A DNA stretch of 5,441 nucleotides from Holophaga sp. Its GTDB lineage: Bacteria; Acidobacteriota; Holophagae; Holophagales; Holophagaceae. Position 1 is the stretch's first letter. Every line of letters starts with the position of its first letter. A program made the position numbers and the translations under genes. The notes under the pieces are model-generated. The model searched no databases, had not been told where the DNA came from, and saw only the letters and a list, made by a program, of their open reading frames with translations. The stretch covers positions 1 through 5,441 of the forward strand of contig JAUYES010000146.1 of the NCBI GenBank assembly GCA_030691225.1, in the 5' to 3' direction. This document shows positions 5,423 through 5,441 of the stretch, in pieces.

Positions 5423-5441
5423 TTGCTGGCGGTGCGCTCGG
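5423..5441 (+). CDS. possible start of a further rightward gene, cut by the window edge
   Basis: TTG at 5423 opens a frame coding for M-L-A-V-R-S up to the window end, placed 4 nt after AGGAGG. The GTG at 5432 in the same frame is an alternative. Too short to identify. In many bacteria a YqgF/RuvX gene follows YqgE, but six residues neither support nor exclude that here. Confidence 0.35.

Overview
The window is a gene-dense stretch of a chromosome with moderately high GC content (judged by eye). It looks like ordinary housekeeping and accessory DNA of a Gram-negative bacterium. The Gram-negative reading rests on an AlgH/YqgE-family gene and a Sec-exported LysM-type amidase. The compact, roughly 200-residue RdgC-like protein is a form I associate with deltaproteobacterial-type lineages and Acidobacteriota, so a Holophaga/Geothrix-like acidobacterium is my best guess. 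That assignment is weak. I see no mobile element, CRISPR array, tRNA or rRNA.

Layout: the first 39 bases are the start of a leftward gene cut by the window edge, with a strong Shine-Dalgarno sequence. A divergent intergenic region of about 117 bases follows and holds a 7-bp inverted repeat. Five rightward genes are then packed with overlapping or nearly overlapping ends: a PP2C-type Ser/Thr phosphatase (157-1083), an RdgC-like protein (1080-1694), an unrecognised protein with a coiled-coil-like helix (1694-2236), an exported N-acetylmuramoyl-L-alanine amidase with two LysM-like repeats (2224-3894), and a 69-residue protein of unknown function (3903-4112). The overlaps (ATGA, TAATG, 13 nt, and a 3894/3903 junction whose ribosome site overlaps the preceding stop codon) point to one translationally coupled operon. 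Transcription probably starts between positions 40 and 156.

A leftward multi-pass membrane protein gene (4816-4100) runs tail-to-tail into the operon, overlapping its last gene by 13 bases. It is divergent from an AlgH/YqgE-family gene (4893-5408). The 76-base gap between these two shows no good Shine-Dalgarno sequence for either gene. The last bases carry a strong AGGAGG followed by a possible TTG start of one more rightward gene.

Functionally, the operon joins a signalling phosphatase, a recombination-associated DNA-binding protein and a cell-wall hydrolase. Whether they share a process is not shown by the sequence. The most interesting points are the compact RdgC with its coupled partner gene, the architecture of the amidase, and the start arrangements of the divergent membrane protein/AlgH pair. 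I found no convincing evidence of a wholly new system.
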